A DNA stretch of 62,000 nt from Adiantum capillus-veneris (lineage: Eukaryota; Streptophyta; Polypodiopsida; Polypodiales; Pteridaceae): assembly GCA_014529385.2 (NCBI GenBank), contig CM043971.1:58456209-58518208 (forward strand). The letters run 5' to 3'. How positions within the stretch are numbered: position 1 is the first letter of the stretch; every line of letters starts with the position of its first letter. Positions 60,549 to 62,000 of the stretch are shown piece after piece. The position numbers were made by a program, and so were the translations under genes. The notes beneath the pieces are model-generated. The model did not search any database and was not told where the DNA came from. It saw only the letters and a program-made list of their open reading frames with translations.

Positions 60549-60871
60549 GTGGGACTAGACTCCCCTGTAGACATGGATGTCGCGTATATAGCATGTAAAC
60601 TCTGCCATAAAACATGAGTTGTAGTCTCCCTCGAGACCTGCCAGTAAACAGACTCAACCAGATGCAAACGAATCGTAGACATTGCTAACTCATCAAGATC
60701 CTGCTAATCATCATCACGCATAGACTTGGGCTTCGCCGATAAACCACACAAGGGTTTATCCTGCCCCAAATCTGCCAATGCAACAAGCATATGCTCCTTC
60801 CAAGCAACAAAATCTGCACCATTAAACTGTGTCAGACCATAACGTTGGAAGTCAAATGAAAAATCAGCCAT
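60549..60871 (-). pseudogene. gag N-terminus of element F
   Basis: The start is at 60871 (MADFSFDFQRYGLTQFNG), with the copia Gag feature FVAWKEHMLVAL. A TAG lies at 60704-60706, then STIRLHLVESVYWQV and VLWQSLHAIYAT follow to the SINE. About 120 codons normally found between this point and the zinc knuckle are missing. Confidence 0.8.
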
Positions 60872-60907
60872 AATGCTCACAAAAGAGCAACAAACAATGA
60901 GTAGCAA

Positions 60908-62000
60908 ATGTCAACCAAATCAGCCCTAAACTGGCTCGAATCGCATCAACAAAAGTCTGCAAATATGGCTGTAAAATATGGCTGCAAATCAGCCCCAAAA
61001 CAGCCCCAAAATTCAGCTCTTAAACAGCTGCATAAACAAGTCACAAACGTGTCCCAGATCGGCCTACAACTGAGCCATACATGGACACCTGCAAAGAGGA
61101 AACAATGGCTGAAAATTCAGCGCCCAAATAAGACCTCAAACCTGCCTGTAAACTTGTAAACTTGTAGCTGAAACCTGTTGAAAAACCTCAAGCCATTAGT
61201 GCTCGAATCCGGCTACCTAGCTCGTAGCCACACAAGCATACATCACAACATTCACTCTTGTGAGTGTGTCAAGATAACTGTACGCCTGTCAAACCGTGAG
61301 CTAATCACCAAGCCCACACTGTGCGGTATCGATGTATACACACGCACAAATCTCCCACCTGCAGAGAACACCGCACGCAAATGCTGAGTGCAACCCGCAA
61401 TCTCTACCTAGATCGCATAAATGATGCGCATAAAACTCTTGGGAAAATTTCGCTAGAGTTTTGTCAGTAAAACGGCCACAAAACCAGTAACCAAACTGAC
61501 TGCACGCTCAAAACCATGAGCGACCAAAGCGCATCAAACCGCACTCCAAATGCATGCACCAATCTCCACACTTTGCATACATCATTGCAAACACCTGCAA
61601 ATCTAGTACACAAATATCTGCTCTACCTGTGACTGCCAAAAAACATGCTCGAGGCATACATTGCCGAGCTCAAAATGCAATCACATTAGTCTCCTTGAGC
61701 ATCAAACCACATAAGGCATACATTGTATCCTCCCACCTGTGAGGAAACTTGCAGCAAATATCACTCTCACATCTGAGAGCAAAACCATGTGTGGAATCTT
61801 CGACACACAATAAACAACTGCTGCTGCAGAAAATTCAGCGTTCAGAATTTTAAAATTCTGATATGACGAGTGTGTCCGGAGCGTGCCAAAACCCCAAGGT
61901 AGACTCCTGGATCACATGTATCCGAGTCTAGGTGTGAAAGCTATGCCAAAAACCTCTGTTTCGACCCAAAAACGCAGCATAAACTCCCAAAAGAGGGCTG
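60908..62000 (-). other. Probable leader of element F
   Basis: C/A-rich on the plus strand with repeated GCAAA, CCTGTAAA and CATGAGC-type words, resembling in composition the leader of element E. The distance from gag to the window edge (1.1 kb) equals the leader length in E, so the LTR probably starts just outside. No gene seen. Confidence 0.5.

Larger units (their letters stand above)
58302..62000 (-). mobile_element. Element F: internally deleted Ty1/copia derivative
   Basis: Read on the minus strand: a leader from 62000 (window edge), gag from 60871, a zinc knuckle and protease, then directly an RT/RNase H-junction tail (to 58651), a polypurine tract and a 3' LTR starting at 58571. Integrase and most of RT are missing without loss of frame. 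A SINE splits gag. The 5' LTR would lie beyond the window, and no primer site is seen up to 62000. Confidence 0.75.

Overview
This window reads as nuclear DNA of a land plant. The evidence is GT-AG and GC-AG introns, the 3' exons of a plastid-type arogenate/prephenate dehydratase gene, and plant retrotransposon lineages: chromodomain Ty3, Ty1/copia with initiator-Met-type primer sites, and an element primed by tRNA-Asp. There is also a tRNA-derived SINE and there are very long (CT)n tracts. I see no bacterial or organellar genes. The mix of repeats and the multi-exon genes with unusual domain combinations would suit a large seed-free plant genome such as a fern or lycophyte, but that is inference.

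Layout. 1-2402 is unrecognised host DNA. 2403-20542 is one Ty3 chromodomain element (A), bounded by 5-bp GTTAT duplications and filled with later insertions. Inside it lie a 3'-truncated second Ty3 element (B, about 5031-9440) and a reversed, 3'-truncated copy of A's own family (A', about 9441-16235). A' and the surviving pol of A form a large inverted repeat. Immediately right of A are three exons of a host gene (20713-21127) encoding the C-terminal ACT domain of arogenate/prephenate dehydratase, so A sits in or just beside a host intron. 21128-26734 is AT-rich host DNA with decayed fragments.

26740-35597 is a young Ty3-like element (C). Its LTRs are nearly identical, its TSD is TTTCC and its primer site is for tRNA-Asp. 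It encodes only Gag and protease, so it should depend on another element's reverse transcriptase and integrase. 35753-40961 is a degenerate Ty1/copia element (D; TSD GACGC) carrying a tiny poly(A)-tailed retroposon. 41000-44400 has simple repeats and no clear gene. 44803-46425 (-) is a decayed multi-exon DDE transposase-like gene (H). 46457-51285 (-) is a 3'-truncated copia element (E). 51286-54008 holds a short hairpin, a pyrimidine satellite and a 150-bp tandem repeat.

54265-58140 (-) is the most unusual locus (G). It is a multi-exon, probably decaying gene. A W/C-rich N-terminal region and an acidic/PQ-rich linker are followed by a methyltransferase-like region in the order typical of beta-class enzymes, and then by an FCP1/SCP-type HAD phosphatase domain with a D-x-N-G active site. 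58300-62000 (-) is a copia derivative (F). It has lost integrase and most of its reverse transcriptase, keeps one short Gag-protease-tail frame, and is split by a tRNA-derived SINE in the opposite orientation.

The genes do not form a pathway. The window is a record of layered transposition around one host metabolic gene and two orphan multi-exon genes. All boundaries, splice sites and family calls are from reading the sequence only; no alignment or database search was run.
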